NCBI RefSeq assembly: GCF_022760755.1
Contig: NZ_JAIVFP010000001.1
Location: 1,902,001-1,966,000 of the forward strand
Reading direction: 5' to 3'
DNA: 64,000 nt
Source: Candidatus Rhodoblastus alkanivorans
Lineage (GTDB): Bacteria > Pseudomonadota > Alphaproteobacteria > Rhizobiales > Beijerinckiaceae
Part shown: piece after piece, positions 56,258 through 64,000 of the stretch
Layout: every line of letters starts with the position of its first letter
Position numbering within the stretch: position 1 is the stretch's first letter
Notes under the pieces: generated by a model
Told to the model about the DNA's origin: nothing
Seen by the model: the letters and a program-made list of their open reading frames with translations, nothing else
Database searches by the model: none
Made by a program: the position numbers and the translations under genes

Positions 56258-56957
56258 CGAGGCTTCAAAAAACGCTCGGCGGCCGACGCTGAAACTGACC
56301 GGGGTCACGCGGCGCTACCGCGAGGGCGACGGCTTTCTCGAAATTCTCCGCGGGGCCGACGCCGTGCTGTGGCCGCACCAGGCGGCGGCGTTGGTTGCGC
56401 CTTCGGGCGCCGGCAAATCGACCCTGCTCCATATCGCGGGGCTATTGGAGCGGCCGGACGGCGGCGAGGTCGAGATCGAGGGCCAGCCGACCTCGGGCCT
56501 GAACGATTCGCAGCGCACGGCCCTGCGGCGAAACCGAATCGGCTTCGTCTATCAGTTTCACCATCTCCTGCCGGAGTTCACCGCGACGGAAAATGTCATG
56601 ACGCCGCAGATGATCGCCGGCCTGCCGCGCCAGGAGGCGCGGCGCCGGGCGCTGGAGTTGCTCGATTATCTCGGCCTGGCGGCGCGCGCCAATCATAGGC
56701 CGTCGGAAATGTCCGGCGGCGAGCAGCAGCGCGTGGCCATCGCCCGTGCGGTCGCCAATGCGCCGGGCTTGCTGCTGGCCGACGAGCCGACCGGCAATCT
56801 CGACCCCGAAACGGCCGACCGAGTTTTCTCGGCGCTGATGTCGCTGGTGCGCGCCACTGGCCTTGCGGCGCTGATCGCGACTCACAACGTCGACCTTGCC
56901 GCGCGCATGGACAGGCGCCTGACCTTGCGCAACGGACTGCTGGCGGAAATGCCGTGA
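56250..56957 (+). CDS. lolD: lipoprotein-releasing system ATP-binding protein LolD
   Basis: LolD is the ATPase of the Lol lipoprotein release complex. The 235-residue protein has Walker A ([18 protein letters not shown], near residue 50), Q-loop in [14 protein letters not shown], the signature [14 protein letters not shown] near 152, Walker B with catalytic Glu ([12 protein letters not shown]) and the switch His in ATHNVDLA. All motifs are canonical. Its start overlaps the lolC end. Confidence 0.96.
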   Translation: MNDEASKNARRPTLKLTGVTRRYREGDGFLEILRGADAVLWPHQAAALVAPSGAGKSTLLHIAGLLERPDGGEVEIEGQPTSGLNDSQRTALRRNRIGFVYQFHHLLPEFTATENVMTPQMIAGLPRQEARRRALELLDYLGLAARANHRPSEMSGGEQQRVAIARAVANAPGLLLADEPTGNLDPETADRVFSALMSLVRATGLAALIATHNVDLAARMDRRLTLRNGLLAEMP

Positions 56958-57079
56958 ACTGAAACCGGCTGTGGCCCTGCCGCCACATTTGCGTGCAATG
57001 CGTTATGGCGCTCTTGACCGCCGTAAAACCTCAGGATTGCCGCAATCTAGCCGCAAAAGCGGATGTTCGGCCACGCAAC

Positions 57080-57088
57080 TTATCCACA
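57080..57088 (+). promoter_or_regulatory. DnaA box 1 (TTATCCACA)
   Basis: Exact match to the high-affinity DnaA box consensus. Confidence 0.75.
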
Positions 57089-57102
57089 AGGCGCTTCCCA
57101 GC

Positions 57103-57111
57103 TTATCCACA
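57103..57111 (+). promoter_or_regulatory. DnaA box 2 (TTATCCACA)
   Basis: Exact match in the same orientation, 23 bases after box 1 (about two helical turns). Confidence 0.75.
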
Positions 57112-57230
57112 GGATGCTGCTTCGTAATCTCTTGTTTTTACGTGATATGTCATGAAGGCAACAAATCTTGAACAGTTCGTCGTCATCGGAATAAATATAG
57201 AATATCAAGCGAACATTACGAAAACAGACG

Positions 57231-57239
57231 TTATCCACA
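57231..57239 (+). promoter_or_regulatory. DnaA box 3 (TTATCCACA)
   Basis: Exact match in the same orientation at the far side of the AT-rich stretch, 89 bases before the dnaE start. Confidence 0.75.
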
Positions 57240-57327
57240 TGTTTTTGTCGAAAGATTATATTGGGGCGGGACCTTTGCGGTTCACGGCCGCATTATCGTA
57301 ATCCAATTCAGGCGTGGGAGGCGGGCA

Positions 57328-60300
57328 ATGGTCGAGCGGATGATCGAGAAAGTCGGCTTCGTTCATCTCCATGTTCATACCGCTTTTTCCTTGCGCGAAG
57401 GCGCGATCGGCGTGAGCAAATTGCTGAAGCTCGCGCTCGCCGACGTCCAGCCCGCGGTCGCGGTGACGGACGTCAACAATCTGTTCGGCGCCCTGGAGAT
57501 TTCCGAAAAATTCGCGAAGGAGGGCGTGCAGCCCATCGTCGGATGCCAGCTCACGTTGGATTTTGGCGACGTGGAAAATTTTCGCACGCGCGGCGAGAGT
57601 CTGGCGCTGGACGCCGGCAAGGGCAATATCGTGCTGTTGGCGCAAAGCGAGCAGGGCTACGCCAATCTCATGCGGCTGGTCTCGCAGGCCTGGCTCATGG
57701 TCGATCCCGGCGATTCGCCCCATGTCGGAATCGCACAGCTTGCGGCGGCGAGCGAAGGTCTGATCGCGCTGAGCGGTGGTCCGACCGGACCGCTCGACCG
57801 CGCTTTCGCGCTCGACAAGCCCGAGGTCGCGCAGGCGCGGCTCGCCGCTTTGGCGCCCTTGTTCGCCGATCGATTCTATATCGAAATCCAGCGCCACGGG
57901 CTCGAAAGCGAGCAGAAGGTCGAACCCTTCCTGCTCGACATGGCCTATCGCGAAGGCCTGCCGCTGGTTGCGACCAATGAGCCCTATTTCGCCGTCGCCG
58001 CCGATTATGACGCCCATGACGCGCTCATGTGCATCGCCGACGGCGCCGTCGTCGGCCAGGACAACCGGCGCAAGCTCACGCCCGAGCATCGCTTCAAAAC
58101 CCGCGCGGAAATGGTCGCTTTGTTCGCGGACCTGCCCGAGGCGACGCGGAACAGCGTCGAAATCGCGCTGCGTTGCGCCTATCGGCCGCGCACCCGCAAG
58201 CCGATCCTGCCTAATTTCAACGAAGGCGTCGACGAGGCGGCGGAATTGCGCGCTCAGGCCGCATCCGGCCTCGCCGACCGGATCAGCGCCCATGGCCCGG
58301 CGCCCGGCCACACCGAGGAGGATTATCGGAAAAGGCTCGAATTCGAGCTTTCGATCATCGAGAAGATGAAGTTCCCCGGCTATTTCCTGATCGTGTCGGA
58401 CTTCATCAAATGGGCGAAGGCGCAAGGGATTCCGGTCGGGCCGGGGCGCGGCTCGGGCGCGGGCTCGCTGGTCGCCTATGCCCTGACCATCACCGATCTC
58501 GATCCGATCCGCTTTTCGCTGCTGTTCGAGCGCTTCCTCAATCCCGAGCGCGTTTCGATGCCGGATTTCGACATCGATTTCTGCCAGACCCGCCGCGACG
58601 AGGTCATCGCCTATGTCCGCCGCCGCTATGGCGAGGATCGGGTGGCGCAGATCATCACCTTCGGTTCGTTCCTGGCGCGCGGCGTGTTGCGCAATGTAGG
58701 GCGGGTGCTGGAAATGCCGCTTGGCCTCGTGGACAAGCTCGCCAAGCTTGTGCCGCAGAACCCGGCCGCGCCGGTCTCGCTCAAACAGGCGATCGATTCC
58801 GAGCCCCGCCTGCAGGAAGCCGCGCAGCAGGATTCGCGAGTGCGGCAGCTGTTGGAGGTCGCGCAGAAGCTCGAAGGGCTTTACTCCAACGCCTCGACCC
58901 ATGCCGCGGGCATTGTCATCGGCGATCGGCCGCTGGATCAACTCACGCCGCTCTATCGCGATCCCAAATCCGACATGCCGGCGACCCAGTTCAACATGAA
59001 ATGGGTCGAACAGGCCGGATTGGTGAAATTCGACTTTCTGGGCCTCAAGACGCTCACGACGCTTTCAACCTGCGTCGCGTTGCTGAAACAGCGTGGGATC
59101 GAGGTCGATCTGTCGAAAATCCCGCTCGACGACCAGAAAACCTTCGACATGCTCGGGCGCGGCGAGACGGTCGGCGTGTTCCAGGTGGAAAGCGCGGGCA
59201 TGCGCAAGGCGCTGGCCGAAATGCGCGCCGACCGTTTCGAGGACATTATCGCGCTGGTCGCGCTCTACCGTCCCGGGCCGATGGCCAATATCCCGACCTA
59301 TTGCGCCGTGAAACATGGCGAGGAGGACGCCGATTACCTCCATCCCAAAATCGAGTCCGTGCTGAAGGAGACATTCGGCGTCATCATCTATCAGGAACAG
59401 GTGATGCAGATCGCCCAGATCCTGTCGGGCTATTCGCTCGGCGAGGCGGACATGCTGCGCCGCGCGATGGGCAAGAAAATCAAGGCGGAAATGGACAAGC
59501 AGCGCGCCCGTTTCGTGGACGGCGCGGTGGAGCGTGGGATTGAAAAAGCCAAGGCCGATGAAATCTTCGACCTGCTGGCGAAATTCGCCGATTACGGCTT
59601 CAACAAGAGCCATGCCGCAGCCTATGCCCTGGTCGCCTATCAGACCGCGTGGTGCAAGGCCAATCATCCGGTCGAATTCCTCGCCGCCTCGATGACGCTC
59701 GACAAGAGCAACACCGACAAGCTGGCGGAATTCCGCAACGAGGCGACGCGTCTCGGCATCAAGGTCGAGCCGCCTTCGGTCAACCGCTCCGGCGTGGATT
59801 TTGACGTTCATCGCGACGCCTCGGGCGTCCTCACGATCCGCTATGCCTTGTCGGCGGTGAAGGGTGTGGGCGAGGGGCAGGCGGAGGCTTTGGTGCGGGC
59901 GCGCGGCGCAAGATCGTTCCGCGACCTGTCCGACCTCTCGGCCCGGCTCAATCCGCGCGAGGTCAACAAGAAGGTGCTGGAGGCGCTCGCCGCCGCCGGG
60001 GCCTTCGACGAGCTGGAGCGCGACCGCGCCAAGGCTTTTGCCGCGGTCGAGCCGATTCTCGCCCTTGCCAATCGCGCGCAGGAGGAAAGCCTTGTCGGCC
60101 AGTCGGCGCTGTTCGGCGCCGCCGAGCCGGAGGCCCTGCGCCTGACCAATTACGAGAACTGGTCGGCGGAAGAGCGTCTGCGCCGCGAATTCGAGGCGAT
60201 CGGCTTCTTCATTTCCGGCCATCCGCTCGACGCCTATCAGAACGTGACGAAAAGGCTGCGGGTCGATAATTGGGCCCATTTCGCGAGGGCGGTGAAGCAG

Positions 60301-60786
60301 GGCGCCTCGGCGGGGCGACTCGCCGCCACCGTGCTCGACCGCGCCGAGCGCCGCACCAAATCTGGGTCCAAGATGGGGATCGTGACCCTGTCCGACCCTT
60401 CCGGGCAATATGAAGCGATTATGTTTCAGGAAGGACTGAACCAATATCGCGACCTGCTGGAGAAGGGCGCCTGCGTGCTGGTCACGCTTCAGGCCAATCT
60501 CGATGGCGAAGACGTGCGCGCCCGCATCACCATGGCCGAGAAACTGGACGAGGCGGCGGCGCGCATCCAGAAGGGCCTGCGCATTATTCTGCGCAATCCG
60601 GCGCCCTTGCCGCGCCTTTCGGAGCGGCTGAAGGGCCGGCCGGAAGGCGAGGTGACGCTGGTGCTGCGGCTCGACGCCCCCGAGCGCGAGGTCGAAATCA
60701 GGCTGCCCGGCCGCTATCCCGTCAATCCGCAAGCCTCCAGCGCGATCAAGGCGATTCCGGGCGTGGCGGAAGTGGAGCTGGTTTAG
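57328..60786 (+). CDS. dnaE: DNA polymerase III subunit alpha
   Basis: DnaE is the replicative polymerase subunit. The 1152-residue protein has the N-terminal PHP domain (FVHLHVHTAFSLREG near residue 11). The palm active site has PDFDIDFCQTRRDEV near 412 and the third Asp in KFDFLGLKTL near 570. The finger segment NKSHAAAYALVAYQTAW lies near 760, a helix-hairpin-helix region and the OB domain near 990-1070 (GIVTLSDPSGQYEAIMF) follow, and it ends with a tau-binding-like tail. Length matches the family. ATG 57328 follows GGGAGG; ATG 57340 is an alternative. Confidence 0.97.
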   Translation: MVERMIEKVGFVHLHVHTAFSLREGAIGVSKLLKLALADVQPAVAVTDVNNLFGALEISEKFAKEGVQPIVGCQLTLDFGDVENFRTRGESLALDAGKGNIVLLAQSEQGYANLMRLVSQAWLMVDPGDSPHVGIAQLAAASEGLIALSGGPTGPLDRAFALDKPEVAQARLAALAPLFADRFYIEIQRHGLESEQKVEPFLLDMAYREGLPLVATNEPYFAVAADYDAHDALMCIADGAVVGQDNRRKLTPEHRFKTRAEMVALFADLPEATRNSVEIALRCAYRPRTRKPILPNFNEGVDEAAELRAQAASGLADRISAHGPAPGHTEEDYRKRLEFELSIIEKMKFPGYFLIVSDFIKWAKAQGIPVGPGRGSGAGSLVAYALTITDLDPIRFSLLFERFLNPERVSMPDFDIDFCQTRRDEVIAYVRRRYGEDRVAQIITFGSFLARGVLRNVGRVLEMPLGLVDKLAKLVPQNPAAPVSLKQAIDSEPRLQEAAQQDSRVRQLLEVAQKLEGLYSNASTHAAGIVIGDRPLDQLTPLYRDPKSDMPATQFNMKWVEQAGLVKFDFLGLKTLTTLSTCVALLKQRGIEVDLSKIPLDDQKTFDMLGRGETVGVFQVESAGMRKALAEMRADRFEDIIALVALYRPGPMANIPTYCAVKHGEEDADYLHPKIESVLKETFGVIIYQEQVMQIAQILSGYSLGEADMLRRAMGKKIKAEMDKQRARFVDGAVERGIEKAKADEIFDLLAKFADYGFNKSHAAAYALVAYQTAWCKANHPVEFLAASMTLDKSNTDKLAEFRNEATRLGIKVEPPSVNRSGVDFDVHRDASGVLTIRYALSAVKGVGEGQAEALVRARGARSFRDLSDLSARLNPREVNKKVLEALAAAGAFDELERDRAKAFAAVEPILALANRAQEESLVGQSALFGAAEPEALRLTNYENWSAEERLRREFEAIGFFISGHPLDAYQNVTKRLRVDNWAHFARAVKQGASAGRLAATVLDRAERRTKSGSKMGIVTLSDPSGQYEAIMFQEGLNQYRDLLEKGACVLVTLQANLDGEDVRARITMAEKLDEAAARIQKGLRIILRNPAPLPRLSERLKGRPEGEVTLVLRLDAPEREVEIRLPGRYPVNPQASSAIKAIPGVAEVELV

Positions 60787-60816
60787 TGGCGCCGACCGGA
60801 CAGGACGGGCGCCGGA

Positions 60817-61554
60817 TTACTCCGTGAGCGTCATCAGAATATCGGCGTACCAGGCGCAATTCAGGCCCAGCGCCTCGTCGCGGTCGAGGTCGCGCGCGAC
60901 GTCGAACCGGGTCGAATGCACGCCGAGCAGCAGCCATGGCGGATCGAGCGCGGCTCCTTCGCGGCTGACCGCGCGGGTCACGACCGGCGAACCGCTCGCG
61001 CCGCGATGTGTTCGGGCGTCGGTCAGGAAAAAGCCCTGGCCCTGAAAGCGCAGCCCGAAGGAGGACGCGATCACGCCCTGACGCACCACCGGCAAATGAT
61101 GCAGGGTGTCGTGGAAGCCGAGCGGAAACCCGACGACCAGTATAAATGCGCCGGTTTCGATCGTTTCGGAGGGGCCCGGCAAATGATCGGGCGTGAAGGC
61201 GCGGTAGATCGTCGAGTCCGGCAGGGCCTCGCGCTCGATTTCGATCGCCGCGACGTCGATGTCGCCGGATTTATCGGCGCCTTGTCGCCAGGCCGGTTTT
61301 CCGTCGTCATAGAGCGGCACGGAAAAGCCGGTGGCTTTCGCCAGATCGTCACCGTCGATGTGAAGTTCGATCTCAATGCTGTCGGGAAAGTGGCCGCTGG
61401 CTTTATCGACGAGAACATGCCGGCTCGTGACGACGAACAGGCGATCATCGCGCAGGAAGAAAAAGCCGCTCGCGCCGGTAAGGATCTGGCCCTGTCGAAA
61501 GGTCGAAAAGCGCGTCGAGGTCAGAAGCAGCGGCTCGACCGACCATTTATCCAT
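60817..61554 (-). CDS. trypsin-like serine protease without export signal
   Basis: The 245-residue protein shows the chymotrypsin-fold triad: His in FVVTSRHVLVD near residue 46, Asp in GDIDVAAIEIE near 105 and Ser in THRGASGSPVV near 185. There is no signal peptide or PDZ domain, so it looks like a cytoplasmic single-domain member rather than an HtrA/Deg protein. ATG 61554 has GGGAG 6 bases upstream; the frame is open to 61599 without support. A substrate cannot be named. The next upstream gene on the same strand is the 79-residue protein at 61634. Confidence 0.78.
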   Translation of the reverse strand: MDKWSVEPLLLTSTRFSTFRQGQILTGASGFFFLRDDRLFVVTSRHVLVDKASGHFPDSIEIELHIDGDDLAKATGFSVPLYDDGKPAWRQGADKSGDIDVAAIEIEREALPDSTIYRAFTPDHLPGPSETIETGAFILVVGFPLGFHDTLHHLPVVRQGVIASSFGLRFQGQGFFLTDARTHRGASGSPVVTRAVSREGAALDPPWLLLGVHSTRFDVARDLDRDEALGLNCAWYADILMTLTE

Positions 61555-61633
61555 TCTGTCTCCCGAGATCGACGCCTGGCGATTTCGCTTTCCGGCCACC
61601 GCGCGGAGCCCTGTTTCGCAGGTCGGCCTGGCG

Positions 61634-61873
61634 TCATTTTGACAGTGGAGTAAGGCGCGATTCGGTCGTAACGCGTTCGTAGTTCTCTCGCTCGCTCTTG
61701 ATCCGGTATTGTGGTCCGGAGCCGCCGTCCGGCAGATGGCGGGTGATCTTGAAGGCGGTTTGATCGGACCCGCCGCTCAACACCACGACGGACCCGATCG
61801 AATATTTGTGGCTGAGCGAGCGCAACGGGCGGGACGGCGGATCGGCGGCCGGCTTTTTCGGATAATTGCTCAT
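61634..61873 (-). CDS. small conserved alphaproteobacterial protein, unknown function
   Basis: The 79-residue product has a Pro-rich basic N-terminus and a compact C-terminal part with the pattern FKITRHLPDGGSGPQYRIKS followed by ERENYERVTTESRL. I recognise this as a small uncharacterised family of Hyphomicrobiales that shares the QYRIKS and ERV segments; no function is known to me. There is no membrane segment. GGAGAAGGAT precedes its ATG. Confidence 0.7.
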   Translation of the reverse strand: MSNYPKKPAADPPSRPLRSLSHKYSIGSVVVLSGGSDQTAFKITRHLPDGGSGPQYRIKSERENYERVTTESRLTPLSK

Positions 61874-62042
61874 GTGCTGTCATCCTTCTCCGGAAGGTTC
61901 CGGCGCTTGCGTCGTCGAGCGCGCCATCGGCGACGACATCGGGGGCGAGCGATTGTGACCGCCTCTAAATTCTTTGAATTTCACGGCATTTTTTTGCGAC
62001 GACCCGGCATCCGCCGTTTCGCGCGCCGAAAACGCAAATAAA

Positions 62043-62067
62043 AAGCCCTGAGCGTCGCCCAGGGCTT
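62043..62067 (-). terminator. Rho-independent terminator of cspA
   Basis: On the minus strand an 8-bp stem (AAGCCCTG with CAGGGCTT) is followed by TTTTTATTTG. It lies about 68 bases after the cspA stop. Confidence 0.8.
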
Positions 62068-62134
62068 CCAGATCGCACGACGGCTCGCGCCATTACATCC
62101 ATGACCAGCGAAGCGCGCGAAATCGATTCCCTCG

Positions 62135-62344
62135 TCAGACGACCTGAAGCCGTGACGCGGAAGACTTGCCGCTCCGGCGGTCAACTGCGATTTCGTAGCT
62201 GATCTTCTGGCCTTCCGCCAGGCCCGTGAGCCCGGCTTGTTCCACCGCGCTGACATGGACAAAAACATCCGTGCCGCCATCGTCGGGCTGGATGAAGCCG
62301 AAGCCCTTTTGACCATTAAACCATTTTACAGTGCCCGTAGCCAT
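62135..62344 (-). CDS. cspA: cold shock protein (CspA family)
   Basis: The 69-residue protein is a single cold-shock domain that binds single-stranded RNA and DNA. RNP1 (KGFGFIQ) and RNP2 (VFVHVS) are intact. The start ATG 62344 follows AAGGAG by 7 bases. A leader of over 100 bases precedes it, with a hairpin plus T run (62367-62395), and a terminator follows, so it is a monocistronic unit. Such leaders often control cold-shock genes. Confidence 0.95.
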   Translation of the reverse strand: MATGTVKWFNGQKGFGFIQPDDGGTDVFVHVSAVEQAGLTGLAEGQKISYEIAVDRRSGKSSASRLQVV

Positions 62345-62686
62345 ATTGACTCTCCTTAAAGCGAGCAAAAAACGACTCAATTCAAGAAGTGAGTCTAGCG
62401 ATATCGAGATTTTTTGGGGGAGCGATAGCTGCGCTGTTGATGCAACGCGAATTCGACGACCGAAAAGTTCGATGTTCGTTAAATAAAGGCTTTCAGGCTG
62501 GAAAACAAGCCCCCGCAAAAACTATATTTCCAGACGAACAACTGGGCGCGCCGCGGCGAGGTCGAAACCATGCCTGCGCGACCGAGGCGATTCCCGGCGT
62601 GGCGGAAGCCGATCTCCTTCAGCGATTCGTTGCGGCCGGCCGCATTAGAGTCTATTTGAAATCGAAAGATTTCCTGGAGCCTCGCG
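62345..62686. other. cspA-lipA divergent spacer
   Basis: The 342 bases hold the cspA leader and promoter on one side (AT-rich, 62400-62530) and the lipA promoter on the other. Apart from the leader hairpin I identified no site and no credible ORF. Confidence 0.55.
62367..62395 (-). promoter_or_regulatory. terminator-like hairpin in the cspA leader
   Basis: On the minus strand GACTCA pairs with TGAGTC across a 10-base loop, directly followed by G and six T residues. It ends about 22 bases before the cspA start codon. The stem is short, so its function as an attenuator is uncertain. Confidence 0.4.
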
Positions 62687-63661
62687 ATGGCTGTCGTGCT
62701 CGACCTTCTCAATGATGATCCCCGCAAGAAGGACGATTCGCGCCCGCGTCACCCGGAAAAGGCGCACAAGCCCGACCAGCCGATCGCGCGCAAGCCGGAA
62801 TGGATCCGCGTCAAGGCGCCGGGCTCCCCCGGCTGGGCGGAGACCAACGCCATCGTCAAGGCCAACAAGCTGGTCACCGTCTGCGAGGAAGCGGGCTGCC
62901 CCAATATCGGCGAGTGCTGGGACAAGAAGCACGCCACTTTCATGATCATGGGCGATGTCTGCACCCGCGCCTGCGCCTTCTGCAACGTCAAGACCGGCCT
63001 CCCGGCGCCGCTCGACGCCGGCGAGCCCGCCCATATTGGCGAGGCGACGGCGCGGCTCGGTCTGAGCCATGTCGTCATCACCTCGGTCGATCGCGACGAC
63101 CTCGACGACGGCGGCGCCGGCCATTTCGCGGCGGTGATCGCGGCGATCCGGGCGATGAGCCCGTCAACCACCATCGAGATTCTGACGCCCGACTTCCTGC
63201 GCAAGCCGGGAGCGCTGGAGCGCGTGGTCGAAGCCAAGCCCGACGTGTTCAACCACAATCTCGAAACCGTGCCCTCGAACTATCTTACCGTCCGCCCGGG
63301 CGCGCGCTATTTTCACTCTTTGCGCCTGTTGCAGAAGGTGAAGGAGCTGGACCCGGACATTTTCACCAAGTCGGGAATCATGCTGGGGCTGGGCGAGGAG
63401 CGCAACGAGGTCCTGCAGTTGATGGACGACCTGCGCTCGGCCGAGGTCGATTTCCTCACCATCGGCCAATATCTCCAGCCGACCCGCAAACACCATCCGG
63501 TCAAGGCCTTCGTGCCGCCCGAGCAATTCAAGGCCTATGAATCCATCGCCTACGCCAAGGGCTTTCTGCTCGTCGCCTCTTCGCCGCTGACGCGTTCGTC
63601 GCATCACGCGGGCGAGGATTTCGAACGGCTGCGCGCGCGCCGGCGCGGCGCGCGCGGATGA
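62687..63661 (+). CDS. lipA: lipoyl synthase
   Basis: LipA inserts two sulfurs into octanoylated lipoyl domains with radical-SAM chemistry. The 324-residue protein has the auxiliary cluster motif [12 protein letters not shown] near residue 66, the radical-SAM motif [10 protein letters not shown] near 93, and the C-terminal [13 protein letters not shown] whose Ser binds the auxiliary cluster. It ends with TGA at 63659, 7 bases before the RatA/Coq10-like gene, the usual order in alphaproteobacteria. Confidence 0.97.
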   Translation: MAVVLDLLNDDPRKKDDSRPRHPEKAHKPDQPIARKPEWIRVKAPGSPGWAETNAIVKANKLVTVCEEAGCPNIGECWDKKHATFMIMGDVCTRACAFCNVKTGLPAPLDAGEPAHIGEATARLGLSHVVITSVDRDDLDDGGAGHFAAVIAAIRAMSPSTTIEILTPDFLRKPGALERVVEAKPDVFNHNLETVPSNYLTVRPGARYFHSLRLLQKVKELDPDIFTKSGIMLGLGEERNEVLQLMDDLRSAEVDFLTIGQYLQPTRKHHPVKAFVPPEQFKAYESIAYAKGFLLVASSPLTRSSHHAGEDFERLRARRRGARG

Positions 63662-63668
63662 GGCGCCG

Positions 63669-64000
63669 ATGCCAAGCTTCCGCACCAGCCACGTCGTCAA
63701 TCATACGCCGCAGCAGATGTTCGATCTGGTGGCGGATGTGGAAGCCTACCCCCAATTCGTGCCCTTGTGTCAGGCGTTGCGGGTCAAACGACGCTTTTCG
63801 GGCGCGGACGGCGCCGAGGTCGTTCTTGCGGAGATGGAGGTCGGCTACAAGGCGATTCGGGAGCGATTCACCAGCCGGGTGACCTTGAACCGCGCGGCGC
63901 GGCGCATCGATGTCGAATATGTCGATGGTCCGTTCAGCCATCTGGAAAACATATGGCGCTTCGTCGACGCGGACGAAGGGAAGTGTCGGATCGAATTCTA
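63669..64000 (+). CDS. RatA/Coq10-like START-fold protein (3' truncated by window)
   Basis: The visible 110 residues begin MPSFRTSHVVNHTPQQMF and continue with VADVEAYPQFVPLCQALRV, typical of the Coq10/RatA polyketide-cyclase-like family. These proteins are proposed to bind ubiquinone; RatA of E. coli was described as blocking ribosome association. The frame is open to the last base and the family is about 150 residues, so roughly a quarter is missing. It is probably co-transcribed with lipA. Confidence 0.88.
   Translation, partial: MPSFRTSHVVNHTPQQMFDLVADVEAYPQFVPLCQALRVKRRFSGADGAEVVLAEMEVGYKAIRERFTSRVTLNRAARRIDVEYVDGPFSHLENIWRFVDADEGKCRIEF

Larger units (their letters stand above)
56958..57327. 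other. lolD-dnaE spacer with DnaA boxes
   Basis: This 370-base gap contains three perfect TTATCCACA boxes on the plus strand. Bases 57121-57240 have only 42 G or C in 120 (35%), against well over 60% around it. Small inverted repeats (GATTG-CCG-CAATC at 57035 and CCGC-AAAA-GCGG at 57051) precede the boxes. No ORF is supported. It is either a replication origin, a DnaA-controlled dnaE promoter or a DnaA-binding reservoir. Confidence 0.75.

Noticed and set aside
57256-60732. Two long minus-strand frames (561 and 555 codons) opposite dnaE
   Set aside because: They mirror the dnaE codon pattern and show no recognisable domains.

Overview
The window reads as a GC-rich alphaproteobacterial chromosome segment. 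Gene order (lon-hup-tRNA-Val-tRNA-Asp-nuoA..N-birA-rnj-mce-DUF1467, and lolC-lolD-dnaE), a type III cellulose operon with BcsN/BcsS/BcsK, ThyX-type thymidylate synthase and two interspersed repeat types all point to the Hyphomicrobiales (Rhizobiales). A Beijerinckiaceae/Methylocystaceae-like lineage is plausible, but I cannot fix the genus. No prophage, CRISPR array, plasmid or conjugation genes are seen.

Layout. 1-2.9 kb: 3' end of lon with a strong terminator, hup (HU), tRNA-Val, a secreted ClpP-fold protein and tRNA-Asp. 2.9-4.1 kb: a decayed spacer with an IS3-family transposase relic and a 14-base copy of the tRNA-Asp 5' end. 4.1-19.0 kb: the complete 14-gene nuo operon for respiratory complex I, with an extra small membrane ORF between nuoD and nuoE and a hairpin-rich spacer between nuoF and nuoG. 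19.1-22.2 kb: birA, rnj, mce and a DUF1467 gene. 22.2-24.7 kb: a membrane-anchored TAXI protein and thyX. 24.7-35.1 kb: a minus-strand cellulose operon, bcsS then bcsA-bcsB-bcsZ-bcsK-bcsN. 35.4-44.5 kb: tRNA-Gln, Ppx/GppA phosphatase, rlmE, an outer-membrane barrel, MFS exporter, CelD-like acyltransferase, an unknown gene, a wrecked FAD oxidoreductase and guaB. 44.7-52.0 kb: an accessory block of GH3 glycosidase, an SbmA/YddA-type ABC protein with degenerate ATPase motifs, GH15 hydrolase and S10 peptidase. 52.3-64 kb: RsmB-type methyltransferase, a divergent Aat-like gene, lolC, lolD, dnaE, a trypsin-like protease, a small conserved protein, cspA, lipA and the start of a RatA/Coq10-like gene.

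How the genes work together. The nuo genes build the NADH:quinone oxidoreductase. Polyglucose export runs from BcsA/BcsB in the inner membrane through periplasmic BcsZ and BcsK to a probable outer-membrane barrel, BcsS, so the channel function that BcsC combines elsewhere appears split between two proteins. LolC/LolD release lipoproteins, and LipA makes lipoyl cofactor.

The points most worth following up are: three perfect DnaA boxes in a 35% GC spacer just upstream of dnaE (possible replication origin or DnaA-controlled promoter); a CtrA-type box ahead of bcsS; the degenerate ABC ATPase between two glycosidases; the divergent Aat homologue; the REP-like hairpins between nuoF and nuoG; and the apparent 32-kb interruption of a normally tight DUF1467-proS-lolC gene order.
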